The notes under the pieces: generated by a model
The model's input: the letters and a program-made list of their open reading frames with translations, nothing else
Told to the model about the DNA's origin: nothing
The model's database searches: none
In this document: piece after piece, positions 39,110 through 53,391 of the stretch
How the letters are laid out: every line of letters begins with the position of its first letter
How positions within the stretch are numbered: the first letter of the stretch is position 1
Source of the DNA: Formicarius rufipectus
Lineage: Eukaryota > Chordata > Aves > Passeriformes > Formicariidae
DNA: 64,000 nucleotides
Direction of reading: 5' to 3'
Assembly: GCA_013399695.1 (NCBI GenBank)
Contig: VXAU01003702.1
Span: 406,046 to 470,045, forward strand
Made by a program: the position numbers and the translations under genes

Positions 39110-39690
39110 TAAGACTATAGAGATTCTGCCTATTTATGTAGGGGTAGGATCAGGAAGGCAAAGGCACAGCTGGAACTGAACTTGGCAAGGGATGAAAAGA
39201 ATAATAAGAAGGTCTTCTATAAATATATCAACCAAAAAAAAGGAAGATAAAAAAAAGTGTAGACCCCCTGATGGACACAACTGGCAAACTGGTAACAATG
39301 GGTGAGGATTAAGCTGAGGTACTTCACAAATTTTTTGCCTCAGTCTTCATTGTCAGTCTCTTTTCCCTCACCTCTCAAACTATAAGACAGGAACTGGGGG
39401 AGCAAAGATTCTCCCACTGTAAAAGATCAAAAAATTGTTCTAAGAGTAGATTTAATTTGGACACATGGAAGAAATTTTTTTCTATGAGAGTTTTAAAACA
39501 CTGGAACAGGTTACCCAGAGGTGGCAGAGGCCTTCTCCCTGGAAATCTTCAGGTGAGTGTTCAGGAGCTCTGAGTAACATGATCAAACTGAAGATACCCC
39601 TGCTCATTGCAGAGGGATTGGACCAGATGTTCTTTCAGAGTCCCTTCCCTGAAAGGGAAAAACAGGTCATGCTATGATTCTACAGTTGTA
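39110..39690 (+). mobile_element. CR1 LINE with apparent large internal deletion
   Basis: The left part (about 39145-39430) translates, with lesions, to the CR1 ORF2 linker between endonuclease and RT: RKAKAQLELNLARDEKNNKK, then FYKYINQKK, then AEVLHKFFASVF. At about 39430-39440 the similarity jumps to the CR1 3' end (GAAATTTTTTTCTATGAGAG, ACTGGAACAGGTTACCCAGA, TTGGACCAGATG, then ATGATTCTAC). In an intact CR1 well over 1 kb of reverse transcriptase separates these parts. Either one insertion lost its centre or two CR1 pieces landed side by side in the same orientation. One insertion is simpler. Confidence 0.85.
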
Positions 39691-42600
39691 GTCAAGAAAA
39701 TTTCACTCATTCTTATTCCCCTATTGCTCTTCTACTCTTTGGACGGCTAGAGCGCACCACATGCCCCTGAAATCTTATCTGAACCTAGAGTATGCACCTC
39801 CTGGTATCTGAACAGTGATATCTTCACAGAGTTAAATATGTGTGATTGGAAGGGTCTGAAAGTGATGCTGTCCAGGCCACCTCAAAGAAAGAATGAAACT
39901 TTGAAACAGAGGTCACCAAAATACAATGAGAAAAACCATTTACTGTAATTCTCAGGGGCATATGGCCTTGGAGAATAAAGTGCATAGTCATACTACTGGG
40001 CACAAAGAAAGAGGAAAGCAGCAGGAGGCTCTCACTGTTAGCTTGCAGATATACCAGCATCACAGACTTAATAAACACTAAGGAAATATGAAGAGTATAG
40101 ATCTCTCCCTCCTTCCTAAAGGTCGTGTTTGAGGAGCATGGTGAAGGTGCCAATGTCTCTGTAGTACAGTCGTCTCCTGGTAGATTTCATGTCTGGAGTA
40201 TTAGCTAAAAACTTTGGAGTCACATTATTGGCCACAGCAGTGTCAGGCCTTTAAGAACTTGGCAAAGGGTCTTGCAGAAAGGAAGAAGATGCCAAGTGGG
40301 AATGAAACTTGTGAATGAACCTTGTCATTCTGGTCAATTGAACAACCCAGCTGGATAATTACAAAGCCACAGCAAAGGCAGTCAGGCAGAATAATTTTAA
40401 AATATATCTTAAATTTATTCTTTTAATTTCCCTTCCAATTCTTTCTTCATGAATTTCATAGATATGAATATAAGTCATCAATTAAAGTAGAAGATCTTCA
40501 AAGTCTTTCATCACATTCTCATTTTGTCTCCATTTTCATTTTACCTTTATGTTTCTCTCTCATGTGCTTGCTTTTTTTTTTTCTTTTTTTCATTCTACTT
40601 GCAATTACCTGCATGAAACTTATTTATATGTTTAATTTACTTTATGATTACAAGTACATTCTCATACTCTCTGGTAATTATTGCTGGAGTAGGATGTGAT
40701 TGGCATAGGTAATGATGGCTAGCCTCAAAAGAAAAGTCTGCAGTTCTCTTTCTTCCCTGAAAAATGACATACAGTTTTCCTCAAAGCTCCACAATAAAAG
40801 GCAGTAAGGTCATCTCAGTCTAGAGGCCAGTTGTTATTGTAGGTTTTAGGTCAGGTTCTCAGTTGAGGCAAGTCATCGTCATTTCGGGTTACTGGAAGTG
40901 AATTACAATGTCTAAAGCTCCGTTCCCTTATTCTTAAGTACAACCTTTCCTGCACTGTTAATATTGCAGAGTATTTTATGGCCACTTTTATGTTCTGCAG
41001 GTAAATTAGGTGTTCTGAGATGCTCAGCAAAACTTTAAAGAAAAAACAAAAATATCTCTTATCAAGGTAACCTTTCTAGAAAGGAGAATATAGGAGTAAA
41101 GTGTTCAAAGACTAAATTGCAGCCAATGAGAACATGCGAGCAAAACATGCTCTGATATTTAGTGTCTTAATGTAGAGAAGGTTAAGAATTATCCCAGTAT
41201 GAAATTTTTATCTGCAGCCAAGGGGTGGTGATAACAGCACCGCTGGCTGTACCTGGTGGCTGCTAGAGAGAAGCATGAAATGAGACAGCAGCTAGGGAAA
41301 TAAAAGGCAAAATAAGACTGGTATTGAGGAATTTGGGACTTATTGTCAAATTCAAACTCTGCCAAAGGAAGTGAGAGACATATCAGTGCCTTGGCCAGTC
41401 GTGGATTCTGATCTGGCTGAGCTGAGCCATTTGCTATAGGTGACAGGTCTCCTCGCTCTACTCACTGCTGAACGTCTCCTAAGGAGGGACCATACTGCTG
41501 AATTACAGCTTAGGAGAACTACCTTCAAGAAAAGCAGGTGGGTTTTCTTTCCCTGTTGGCTGATACATTTAATGAATGAAAGAGCAGTCAGGGCAATGAT
41601 CTGATATTTGCATTCAGTGTTGTGTGGAATAAACCAAGAAATTCCTTGTTTATATCTCCAGACAAAGCACAGCCTAATCAGCACTACATCTTCTGAATTT
41701 GCATTTGAGGACAAAGATGAAATATTTTTCTAACAGTCAGGTAGCAGAATTTGTGATGCAATAGATTAGAGATTGGGCTTCACAATGGCTTTTTACAGTG
41801 AGAATAAATTATTAGATGACATTTAACCTATGCTGGCATTTTTATTTGCCCTTAGAACATCACCTAATTAAATGTGGATTTATTCTGACAAGCCAGATGG
41901 TTCTGTGGTTACTGCAAGGAGTCATGACATACCTGATCTATTTCTGGCTCTGCCACTTATCTGCCCTACAACCTTTGCAAATCATTTAACCTCTTCACAC
42001 TTCCAAATTCCATTTATGATGCCAGAAGAATAATGTGGTTTTAAAACCGTGCAAAGGCTTTGCCCAGTTCAGTGCATTAAGATCATTAGCTGTTTTGTTG
42101 TTAATGAGAGGACAACAGACTTAAGTTTGTGGAATTACATGATCAGCCAGCATTAACTGGTCCACCTCTCTTGACTTAAATGGACTCTGACTAATTCATG
42201 CTCTTGGAGGATTTTCCTGATTTTGTGCTCTCATTTAATTTGTAATTTGAATATTTCACTCACTGTATCTTACCATAAAGGTCTCATTCTCTTAGGGTGT
42301 TGTTAATAAGCAATTAGAATTATTTTAAAGGGTAAAAAATCATTATGAAGTCATATAAGTCAATGACTTGCTTGCTGTTGTTGCTACTGGATACTTCACA
42401 TTTCAGCCACGTGTGCTTTCATGATTTTTTATCAAAAGTAGTTATTGCTATGTCAATCTTTATCAGTAGCTTTTAAAACCTTTTAGAAAGCAAGAGATAT
42501 GTTTCTATACAAGTATCAAGGCCTGAAGTTGAGTATTATTCTTTTATTAAAAAGATCAGATCAGATTAAGAAGAGAATATTTGACACTTAACTCATTCTA

Positions 42601-45600
42601 GTTAATACTTTGGATGAAATTTTGGATTAAGAGTATTGGTAGATACACTGAAGAAAGTTTTGGATTTGACCACAGAAAAAATATGACTCGTCCTTATATA
42701 TAGATGTGAAATATATAGATGAATATTTTATTTCAAATTGTTCTCTGTCCCAACCTTGAAAAAAACAGAAGTAATCTGAAAACAAGAAAGAACTATAAAA
42801 ATAGTGTTAACATTTTTAGCAATGGTTTTCACCTAAGTGTCTTTTTCAAAATAGTGGTTAACTTTGAATTTTGAAATTAGAAGTGATTTCATTCAATTTT
42901 TTGTGAGGTACTTATATGTCTTTGAAACTTATGGTGATTTTATCCCTTCCTGATTGGGACATTTATAAGAGCTAAGAAAGCATCAAGGACTATCCTTACA
43001 CAGTCCTTACATGCTTTCCAAGAAATACTAAACTTATTCAGAAAATGTGACTGTTTCTTCAGGAAGGAAATCTGGACAAAAAGGTGTAGCTGTTACATGA
43101 TGAAATAGAGCATTTGATTGAAAATTCTCTTTATTCCTTTATACTTTTCTTTCCCTGAAAACTTGGGCGTAGGAATATTCCTTAAACTTACATAAATGTA
43201 TTCTCAATCAGATTAAATAGGCAAACAAGTCAGAAAGAACTGATAGACTTGTGTCCTTCCCTCTGTTCTCGTCGTCACCTCCTACATTTCTACCATTTTT
43301 ACGTACTTTAACATTTTGATGTACATTTACAATGATTCCTTTATTCTACAAACTCTACCAAATAACCCAGCATCACTCCAGCAATAAATAGGTCCTTCAA
43401 AATATTTTGTATTAATTTCTTTGCACCCTTTCCAGTAAAGATGCATTGACTGCAAATCAGAGGCCACTACTGTTTTTTCTATGTTTTGCTGATGTCAAAA
43501 CTTTCATTTTCCAATTTTAAAAGTAGTAATTTGCATATTTAATTATTTGCTGCTATAAATCCAGATTTAAATGTCATTGTGCCTACATTTGGAACCTGAG
43601 ATCTCTGAGGCACATTATTAATTGCTAACACTTTTATCTTTTACACTTTTTCTGTTGACCTATTTAGTTGTCTAAAGATGAAGGTGATATAAATGTGTCT
43701 TTTGCATCTGAAACAACAATAGAAAAGTTGAGTCTCTTTTTGCAAATGCTTCCTGCCTTCCTGATGACATTTGTTTCAACCTCTTTAATAACAGAGGCAG
43801 TTTTTAAATAAATGTAAAGTGTGAGCAAAATGTATTACAGCACCACTGATGTGCATGAGATACCCACAAGAACATGGCTCATTTTATAACATATTGAGTA
43901 GTAATTGGCTATTGGAACTTAAACTAGATAGAAATTGGCAGGATCGGAACCAGATTAGATATTTCTATCAGAAGTCTCAGTGATTCATCAAGTAGACAGA
44001 TGGCTACATTTCTTCAGGGACCCAAGATGTATAATGGAGTTTTAATAATATCCCCAGGAATACAGTTTTAACAGCTTGATTTAAAGCTCTTGATAGGGAG
44101 TCATTCCATTGGCACCACTGGGCTTTCAATCAATATGCTCATACCTCTAGAAAGCCTTCATTTACCCTGGACATACTACTAATGAGTCACCACTAGATCA
44201 CTGGCACTGAGCCCAGGCAGCAACACTTGGCTCTAGAACCAAATTTACCTCAGGCTGATGGATGTGCAGATCTGGGGCTTTGACTCGGAATCCTACTTGA
44301 AATATTATTCCTTCTTATCTCAGAGATCTCAAATTGTTAAAAGAGAGAAACCCTGTGGTCTTGGTGCGCTTCCTTAGCTATGCGGTATCTCACAGTTCTA
44401 GCAACACTGAGGTACTCCTTGCATGTGGCTTCTCCAACCTGACACCCACAAGGACTCTCCCATCAGTTCAGCAGTACTGGCATTATTCAACCTTGTGGTT
44501 TTCCACAGCATTCTCCTGGCCTCTCAAAAACCTTTCTCAAAGGCTTGCCCTCTATGTTTTAATTCATTAAAATGTCCGTGTGTCCAGAAACAACCCCACT
44601 TTCCTATGGAAATCTCTGACACTTGTGAAACAGATATTCTTTAGTGACCCCAGCTGTGTTTCAGCAGTTGCAAGAAAGGAGGGTCTTTCTAGTGCTCTTA
44701 ACTCTGTTTTGTTGGTCTGCACAGCTTCATATTGGAGCTGGTTGCAGGCTGTATAAACAGCATCCAAATTATTCAATCTGTTTATTAAAGGCTTCTCAGT
44801 TCAGTCATGCTTGTCTTGTCTTTCATGTTTTTCACATGGATGCTTGAGACCTAGCTGTGCATCACTTAAACACCTCTCTGAAGAGTAAAACTAGGATCTT
44901 TCTTTGCAAGCAAAAGTGTAAAATCCTTCATTTCCAATTTATTGGACACTGTTAACATAAAATGTTAACTAATTCAACTGGGGAGCAGAAGCCTTGTCAT
45001 GTGACTTAACTATTCACTTCCGGTGAGCAACAAACAATATGTAAATAAAGGCAACTACGCATGGAGCTGCCATATGCTGAAATTTACTGCTAGAAACTAC
45101 TTGATGAGAGCTGTGACTAGCAAATCCTTGCTGTTTGCTTCCCAGATAGATTCAGGGGTGACATCTGTACAAGGAATATTTGTGAGCAGGTTTTCTTACG
45201 GATGCATGAGTGTACAGTAATATTTTCTAAGGAAAGTTTCTTCAAAAATCTCAAGTATGACTTAAAGTAAAAAGAAAAAAAAAGAAATCCTAAAAATTTT
45301 ATGCGATGCCATCTTTTTCTTTTTTTTCTTTTCTTTTTTTTTCCTAAAGAATATATTCAACTAGTTTTCTGGATGGGTTTATCACTCTGAAAATGCAAGT
45401 CAAATTCCATGAAAAATTTGCAATGTTATTTTGAACAAAGAAGGCAGAACCTGGTGAAACTTACTGAAAAGGATGCATATATTTTCAGTCTACCGGGTAT
45501 GAGCAACACTCTGTGGGATTATAAATAAAAAGGTTGGGTTTATAATGTTCCAAACTATATCTATGCAAAACAAAGGACTAAACATAGAAGCAAGCTCATC

Positions 45601-48600
45601 ATGGCTTGCAAAACAATAACTATTTATTTCCTGTTTAGAAACAAAAGTGAAAGTAATCTTTATCTGCAAAACTTTAAAAAAAAATCAAGTGTCTTTTCCA
45701 TGAGTCTCATTAAGGACCTGGCCCTATATAAATCAATTATACTTTTGCAATTCACATTGGCAAAGCCAGGATTTGACCCTCTGGCCACAAAGTTATGAAA
45801 TGTTGTTACAAGTTTGTCATATTATTGCTGTATATAAATTTTCTCCTTGCCTGCAAAACAATGACAAAAAAAAAGGAAAATTACAAAAAAGGTTTGAGGG
45901 TGAGGGGCAGGAAGACCAAAAAAAAACGTTATTTTTCATTATTTCTTAGCAAAACAAGTATTTTTTTTCTTTCTTTATCTGAATAGAATGCACTTCAGAT
46001 TCTTTTTTTTTTTTTTAAGTGGGCAGGAATCAAATCCCTTGCAAACGATTTTCTGCACTGTGGACCCTGTTCCCCTCTCCATATAGAAAGTAACAACATG
46101 GTAGCAAGTACAAGGAGTTTGTCTTCTGTTCCCTGGCACCAACACACAGTACTATCCCTACTTGATAATATTTGAAGATGTTGTCAGAGTATGCTGATCT
46201 TTATGCAGTATATACATTTTCATTTCTTATTAAAACTTTAAACTCTTGTTCTTCCTTACTTTTGGGGTTTAATTACTTTAAATATATAATGATGCTTGTC
46301 CTGTATACTTGAAGGAGTTGAAATTTTATGAAACTGCAAGGTAAAAGACTTTTCAGAAGATAACTGTAAAGGCTCATTATGCCAGCCTGCATGTTAGGTA
46401 TTATTTTCATGAATCTTTACAAAGATGGTTGGCAAAAACCTTGCAAATTGAAGTAACAGAGATATAGTTATGATGAATTTAAAATTGAGCTAAATGTATC
46501 TTACGAATTTGTTTCAACCTACACAAAACATTGCCTATGGCAAGTATCCAGCACTTATTACAATCTTCTCAGACCAAAGGTCATGGTTTTCCTTTCACTT
46601 ACATCAGCACTCGCTGAGAGTAATTACCTTAAAATACATGCATATGCCCTAGTGCAAAACCAGAGTAACTGGCAGAGAAATCAAGCCTCATAAATTTATG
46701 TTCATTCCTTGATAATAAAATTGTTTGATCTTATTTTAATTCTGATTCTGTTTTCAAAGCTAGAAGAAAGTGACCCAGCATGTTTCCTCAAACACACAGC
46801 TACAAGCTTCTTACTCATCTCTGCTTTGGCACAAGCTTCAGAAACTTCACATTCATTCAGCAGAGAATTCTCAATGAGGCCTTGGGAACATTCAGTATCT
46901 GCCTCAAACAAATGAATCCCTTGGGGGAGAAGTATTCAATATCTTAGAATGAATGAAAATCTTTTTTAAGTGAACAGTTTTATTGTGCATTACGGTCCTC
47001 ATGTAAGTTTCTCAACGGGGAGATACCAAGAGGCACTGACACTTTGCATTTTCTGCAGGTGCTCACGTGTTTTCTGGAATTCACAGGAAACTGCTGTGAA
47101 TTTATAGAACAGTTTGTTCTGGTACATCCTAGTCATAGCTCTGTGTGTTCATGTCATGAGTAATTAGGCAGGCACAAGAGGTGTGTATAACATCTTTACT
47201 CACTTTAACAAACAACGTCTTTTCAAGTTCTCTCCTGTTGCTTCCTCAAGAGGTGGCATGAAAATTTCTGCTAGCACATCTAAGTAAGGAAAGCAGAGAT
47301 TAGTTAAACCCCTCTAGCTCCATGAAATTAAAGCACATTTCTCCTAGGGAGGAGATCACGTAAGTTTTTCTAGACCTGGTCATGACTGCAGTTTCTGAGT
47401 CCTAGAAACCTCCTGAAAGCCTCTGGTCTGTGTGTGCAAAAGCAAAGATTACTGGACTGGTGTGAGATGTACAGTGAGGCTCAGTCATTCAAATGATGGC
47501 TGCTGACACAACTGTCTCAAGCACTGCCAAAATAGAGCTTTTCAGCACAGGTCTCAAGTGCATCCTAACTGGAGCCATCTATTTCCAAACTGAAATCTAT
47601 TCCAAACTATGGTACCTGCTCCATTACCTAGAGCTGCTCAGGGGGTTTGAACAGTACCATATTTCCCCTGGTGAATTTGTATCCATTCAACACTGCCAGT
47701 GGCATTTCATCCACCAGGATATGCTGCTGGGAGCTGCACTCCTCCAACAGAACTTGTAGCTGATTAAGATCTTATATATTGTCTCTGCACCTCATGAACA
47801 CCTCACTGTTTGTAATTCACCATTTTTAAAACACCTGCTAACACAAAGGGAGAAGGCAGTAGATCAAGTAGCTCTACTTTCAGCTTTATCATGGTGAGAG
47901 AAATGAAAGCAAACATGACACCTCACATGTGGAAAGCACTTTACTCTTCAGTAACCCAATGCCCAGATTTTTGGCTCATCATGGAAGATCTTTCTTTTCC
48001 AGCCAGAGACAAGAAAAGGGACAGTGCTTATCAGATAAAATTAATCACTTTTTTAGTCTGGACACTCTAGAATGAGTACTCTACAGGCTATGATTTTTTT
48101 CTTCTCTTTTTTTTTTCTTTTCTTTTTCTTTTCTGTGTGGTCAGTGAGAGATAAGCAATAAGTAATCTAAAGAAATCAAAAACCATAGATATTTATTTCA
48201 ATGAGTTAGGTCTTTTTACCAGATAAGGTTGGACTTCCATAGGGTTTTCTGAGGTAACTAATAACATCAGTAGGATGAGATGAAACAGGAGAAGATGAAG
48301 AAGCATTGTTGTTAAAAATAGATTTTAATCTCTCTCAGTCACCAAGAGCTGTTACAGTATCTGAAGTGTAAAGCAGTAGGTTTTTAGTAGAATTGAATAT
48401 AGCACAAAGGAAATAAATCTGGAAAGATCTAGCCCACCTACTGACATTTACAGACAGGGAGAGCAACTGGCTTATGAGTCAGTGTGTGTGTCCCACTGCA
48501 GCTGCAACAACAGCCCAGTCATTACAGCTTCACTGCTTCTCTTTGTTCCCCTTGAAGAGAATGTACATACTGTCTGCACTGTTTCCCCATGGATATTTCT

Positions 48601-50249
48601 TTAATTTTTATGAAATTAACCAGGGAACTTCAGAGAAGGTCCAACCTCAGAAATGTCTACTGGAAAGTCAGAAGCAATTCAGGCCTAGGAAAACTATACA
48701 AGACCTTAGGTCATAAAATATATTTACTATTAGAAGTAAAAAGAACTTATCCTTCCTCATACAGACAACTGAAGCTATACATGTATGTCCTTATAGAGAG
48801 AGAGATCCCACAATGATTTTATCCAGATCCCTTAATGCATGTGCTTGCCTCTCTGAAGCTGTTATTTAAAAAGCATGAAATAATTTATCTGAATTTGGTT
48901 ACAAGTATTAACAAACACTGAGTCTGTCTGAAAATATAGTCTTTAATTTCTATTGAGTAGTAGGCATATTAAATCTTAAAGTGTGAACTCTTTCTGAAAA
49001 ACCAATGCAAACAATGTTTTCTATATTCAGGCATATGCTGAAATAGGAAAATTAACACTGTCTTTTTCATAAATCTATTTCGTCATGGCAAAGAGCCATT
49101 TTCTGAGGGTGGCATAGCCACTGAATTATTTCTCAGCTGCTATTGTCACTGATATTCTATTGAGAAATGTAAATATGAAATAATTAAATGAAAATAATTT
49201 TTATATGCTACATTTATCAACAAATGATGGTCTTAAAACCAGCTAGAACACCATACACATCTATGCACAACTTCCACTGCATTTTTCTGAATTAATAGTC
49301 AAGAAGAACAGTATACTTTTGCTTAGAGTTGAGTCCCAAAACGTACCCTGTGCTCTTCCAATAAAGAATAATTCTGTATATTATGTTATTGTACATTTTC
49401 TACCCTGAAAAAATGAGATCTGCTCCTGCCAGATTAAAAAAGACCTGTAACACTCTTCAGTCTAAAAATACTGTCTCTCTCTCTTTTTGTTGCATATCAG
49501 ACTACATCAACTCTCTTCTACAAAATATGTCTTGCTACCACATCCCTACAATACATGCTGCAGAGGAGCTTTCTCAGCCCCCCAAACTCTTCTGCTTAGA
49601 TAAAACCTGAAATTTTGTTTGACTCTAACCTCAAGGCACAGAGAACTCATCTTTTATGCCTCTGTTTTCCGGTTGTTTGTTTACAACCCCCTGGAGATAG
49701 TTTGGTTATTTCTAGGGAAGGCAGGAAATAGAGTTAACAAAAATAAATCTATACTCACTAGTCTTATATTTGAAGCCTCATTATGATGTTTTGTTGTTTT
49801 GGGGTTTTTTTATATATAAAACACAAAAGTTTGAAAACTTTTGCTTTAGCATCTTACAGTCTAGACATTAGAAACCTGGCAATATGTGGAAGAAAGGCAA
49901 CTAACAAGAAAAAGGAATGCAACTGGAAGGAGTAAGATCCAGTATTTCCTCACATTGGAAACAAGCACCTCAATGATCCTGTCTAAGTGGTTGTGTTGAT
50001 TTAAAATAAGATTAGAATGAGCCGTGATGAAGCAGACTGTTGATTTAAGGTGGGATTTCATTCATTTTTAAAAACAACTGTGTGCTTGAATCAATGCATT
50101 TTCCCACTTAACTAGAAGTTTTGTCTACCCCCTCACATAGATGAATGAGCACATAAATTCCTAGAAGTTTCAGGAAGTGTGTTCTTTTTCTCATCTATAA
50201 TAGTGACTTTCTTACTGAAATTGTGATGTTGACTTGGGTAGAATCATTA
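39691..50249. other. Long AT-rich non-coding stretch
   Basis: No gene, RNA or young mobile element was recognised in 10.5 kb. T- and CT-rich runs occur at about 40571-40590, 45313-45346, 46003-46017 and 48096-48137. Homeodomain and octamer-type motifs cluster at 42280-42400 and 43500-43640 (see findings). Open frames are all short; the longest, ~120 codons on the minus strand at 41352-41714, has no recognisable domain. Confidence 0.65.
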
Positions 50250-50273
50250 CTATTATTATTATTATTATTATTA

Positions 50274-50304
<31 letters not shown>

Positions 50305-50325
50305 GTTATCACTATTATTATGTTG

Positions 50326-50390
<65 letters not shown>
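50250..50390. repeat. (ATT)n trinucleotide microsatellite
   Basis: About 140 bp of TAT/ATT repeats have a few interruptions (a CAT, a GTTATCACT and a GTTGTTGTT segment) followed by a long pure stretch up to 50390. The poly-Leu/poly-Ile open frame across it is a product of the repeat. Confidence 0.95.
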
Positions 50391-50894
50391 GCTGCTGGTT
50401 TTGTTGTTATTAATCACCTAAAAAGCAAACAATAACACTTAATCAGAAAAGTATCAATGCAGGGAAAATGTTCCATATGTCCGTGTATAAAGAGATATGT
50501 ATAAACATAAGACTGTTATGTTCTGGTAGAGAACATAACAATAGCTCTGCTTCTGCTCTCTCAGACCTGGGCTCATCCTGATAAAAACAAAAGATGGTTA
50601 TTTCTTGCTGTCTTTCTTGTCTCACTGTTGATGAGAAGGACATTGTAAAGGAACTCTCTCTTACAGACGATGTAACCTGGTGAGGTAAACAGTAATTGTA
50701 CAACAGGAAGAAGAGATTGGTAAGTTTCAACATGTTCACAAATAGATTGTCTCTGTTGGAAAGTAGTGGTGAGTTCTGCCTCTGCTCCCCAAATACTTTC
50801 ATGGAAGCATAGAGTCCTTTATAAAAGGGCTTGTTGCCCTGTGCTATGCAGTAAGCCCAGAATTGCCACTTTCTGTGATTCATGTCTGTAGGAA

Positions 50895-51415
50895 TCATAT
50901 CATAGAACCACAGAATCACAGAAACCTTTGTGTTGGAAACTATCAGGAATATCATCTAAATCCAATTTCCCTGTCATGGGAAGAGATACATTCTGCTACA
51001 TCAGACTGCTCAAACCCCCATCCAACCTGGTCTTGAATTATTACAGAGATGGAGAATCTGCAACTTCTCTGGGAAGACCTGTGCCAGTGTCTCACCACTC
51101 TCACAGTGAAGAATTTCTAGTATCTAACCTAAGCCTACCCTTTTTCAGTTTGAACCCACCATTCCCTGTTCTATTAGTACATAACCTTGTGAAAAGTTCC
51201 TTTCCAGCTTTCCTATAGGGCCCCTTAGGCACTGGAAGGTTCTCTAAGGTCTCCCCAGAGCCTTCTCTTCTCCAGGCTAAACAATCCCAACTCACTCCAC
51301 CTGCCTTCATAGGACAGGTGTTCTAGCCCTCTGAGCATCTTCATGACCCTCCTCTGGACTTGCTCCAAGAGATCAATGTGCTGCTTTTCTTGAGGGCGTC
51401 CCACATCTATATTCA
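50895..51415 (-). mobile_element. CR1 LINE 3' end, about 0.5 kb
   Basis: The 3' end is on the left, with ATCATAGAACCACAGAATCAC at about 50897. It is followed by the conserved CR1 3' UTR (TCCAACCTGGTCTTGAATTA, CACTCTCACAGTGAAGAATT). The right part encodes, on the minus strand (51225-51419), the end of ORF2: LLEQVQRRVMKMLRGLEHLS and ELGLFSLEKRRLWGDL, the standard CR1 C-terminus. It is 5'-truncated within the last part of ORF2. No target-site duplication was recognised. Confidence 0.92.
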
Positions 51416-52615
51416 TCACACATAGAGGAGCTTAACCTCCTCTGTGATCACAGAACTAAAGTAGCTCAAAAGATGCCAGTTGTCTGATCACTGTAAAAAT
51501 AGAGAGGGCAACCTTATTTCACATTTAGTTGGAGCAGTAGGTGTTTTATTTCTCATGGAAACAAACTATATCAACATAGAAACTGTTCCTTATCTTTTTT
51601 GCTTCATTTTTTCCTTTTTCTGTGCATGTGTGTACTTGGGTAATTAATTAGCTATATCCTAGAAGTTGTGAACAAAGATATTTATTTTAATTTTGTGGTA
51701 ATGACTGATTACTATGCAAGGAACCATGCAATGGGCAGTATTTGTATGGTTTAGTGAAGAAAATATTTGTCTTCCAAAGGGGTGTTGTGGCTAAGCAGAT
51801 CATATGTTCATTACAAAAGTCACATCTGGGATCTCTTCCTCAATTTATCATCTGTTGCAGAATTGGAGTGCCAGCTCTGAGTTACACTTTATTATCTGTC
51901 AAAGTCAGAAGTACTAACACATCTAATTTTTTTTTAATATATGTCTGTCTGAGGATAGATAATTATAAGAATTATTACATCACTTCAGCCAATATTTTTA
52001 GTCCCCCTACTTTTAATTTCAGAGTTTACCATTTAGGTCTAGTGGAAATATTGAACAACTAATATAATTTTTCTATTTCACTGAAGCACATATTTATTTG
52101 TGCATGTTTTCAAGGCATATTGTTTTATCAACACAAATATTTCTGGTCACTTTACTTGGCTGGGGAGAAAGAATCTTCCCTTGCCCTTCTCCTGAAAGAC
52201 AGACTTTGTAGGATCATAAGCTGATGTTTTGATAGAGATCTCTCCGAATAAAAACCTGTTTTCAGTGTTCTCATGTTTACAGCGAAGAACAACAACGAAT
52301 TGTGAAGCATTGATGGGGATCAACAGATGAAAATGACATTCAGCCAGCTATAATTTCCACAGTAAGCTTACACATAATTTCCTTAATCCTGTGTGAATTC
52401 TTATATCTGAGACTCTCTATGTAGTCATTATTCCATGAGCGGCCACACACTGTTAGTCTATCCTCAAATGGCTCCACTTGTGTTTGCCTTAAAAAATTTT
52501 ATTCAAGGAAAAGATAACCTGTAGCCCACAATATTTTTCCAGTCTGAAATCCTGTCTAGTAACAACCTTAGTTTGGGCAGATTTGGAATATTTGCAAGGA
52601 ACCTCTATTTAAAAA
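51416..52615. other. Non-coding spacer between CR1 tail and A-rich block
   Basis: The sequence is AT-rich with no recognised gene or repeat. One 106-codon open frame at 51742-52062 has no domain that I can identify. Confidence 0.6.
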
Positions 52616-53221
<606 letters not shown>

Positions 53222-53391
53222 CGGAATTTGTGAATGCAGAACTTTCTTATTCATTGTCACTTCTACTGAAAAATTAATCAGATTTCCTACCCTAAGTCTG
53301 GACAACCTGAACCCAGTGGTCCAAAATACATCAGTAGACATCAAGACCTCAGAAGTTCTGCATTGCAGTGTGAAAACTATTGCTGGCCAGG

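Noticed and set aside
38588..39112. Gly/Lys/Arg-rich and Phe/Ser/Leu-rich open frames around 38.8-39.0 kb
   Set aside because: They are generated by the C/T repeat tract and have no domain.
45958..46018. T-rich runs near 45.3, 46.0 and 48.1 kb as retroposon tails
   Set aside because: No body of a retroposon or target-site duplication lies beside them. They are plain low-complexity runs.
50223..50435. Poly-Leu/poly-Ile frame resembling a membrane segment
   Set aside because: It is a direct product of the ATT microsatellite.
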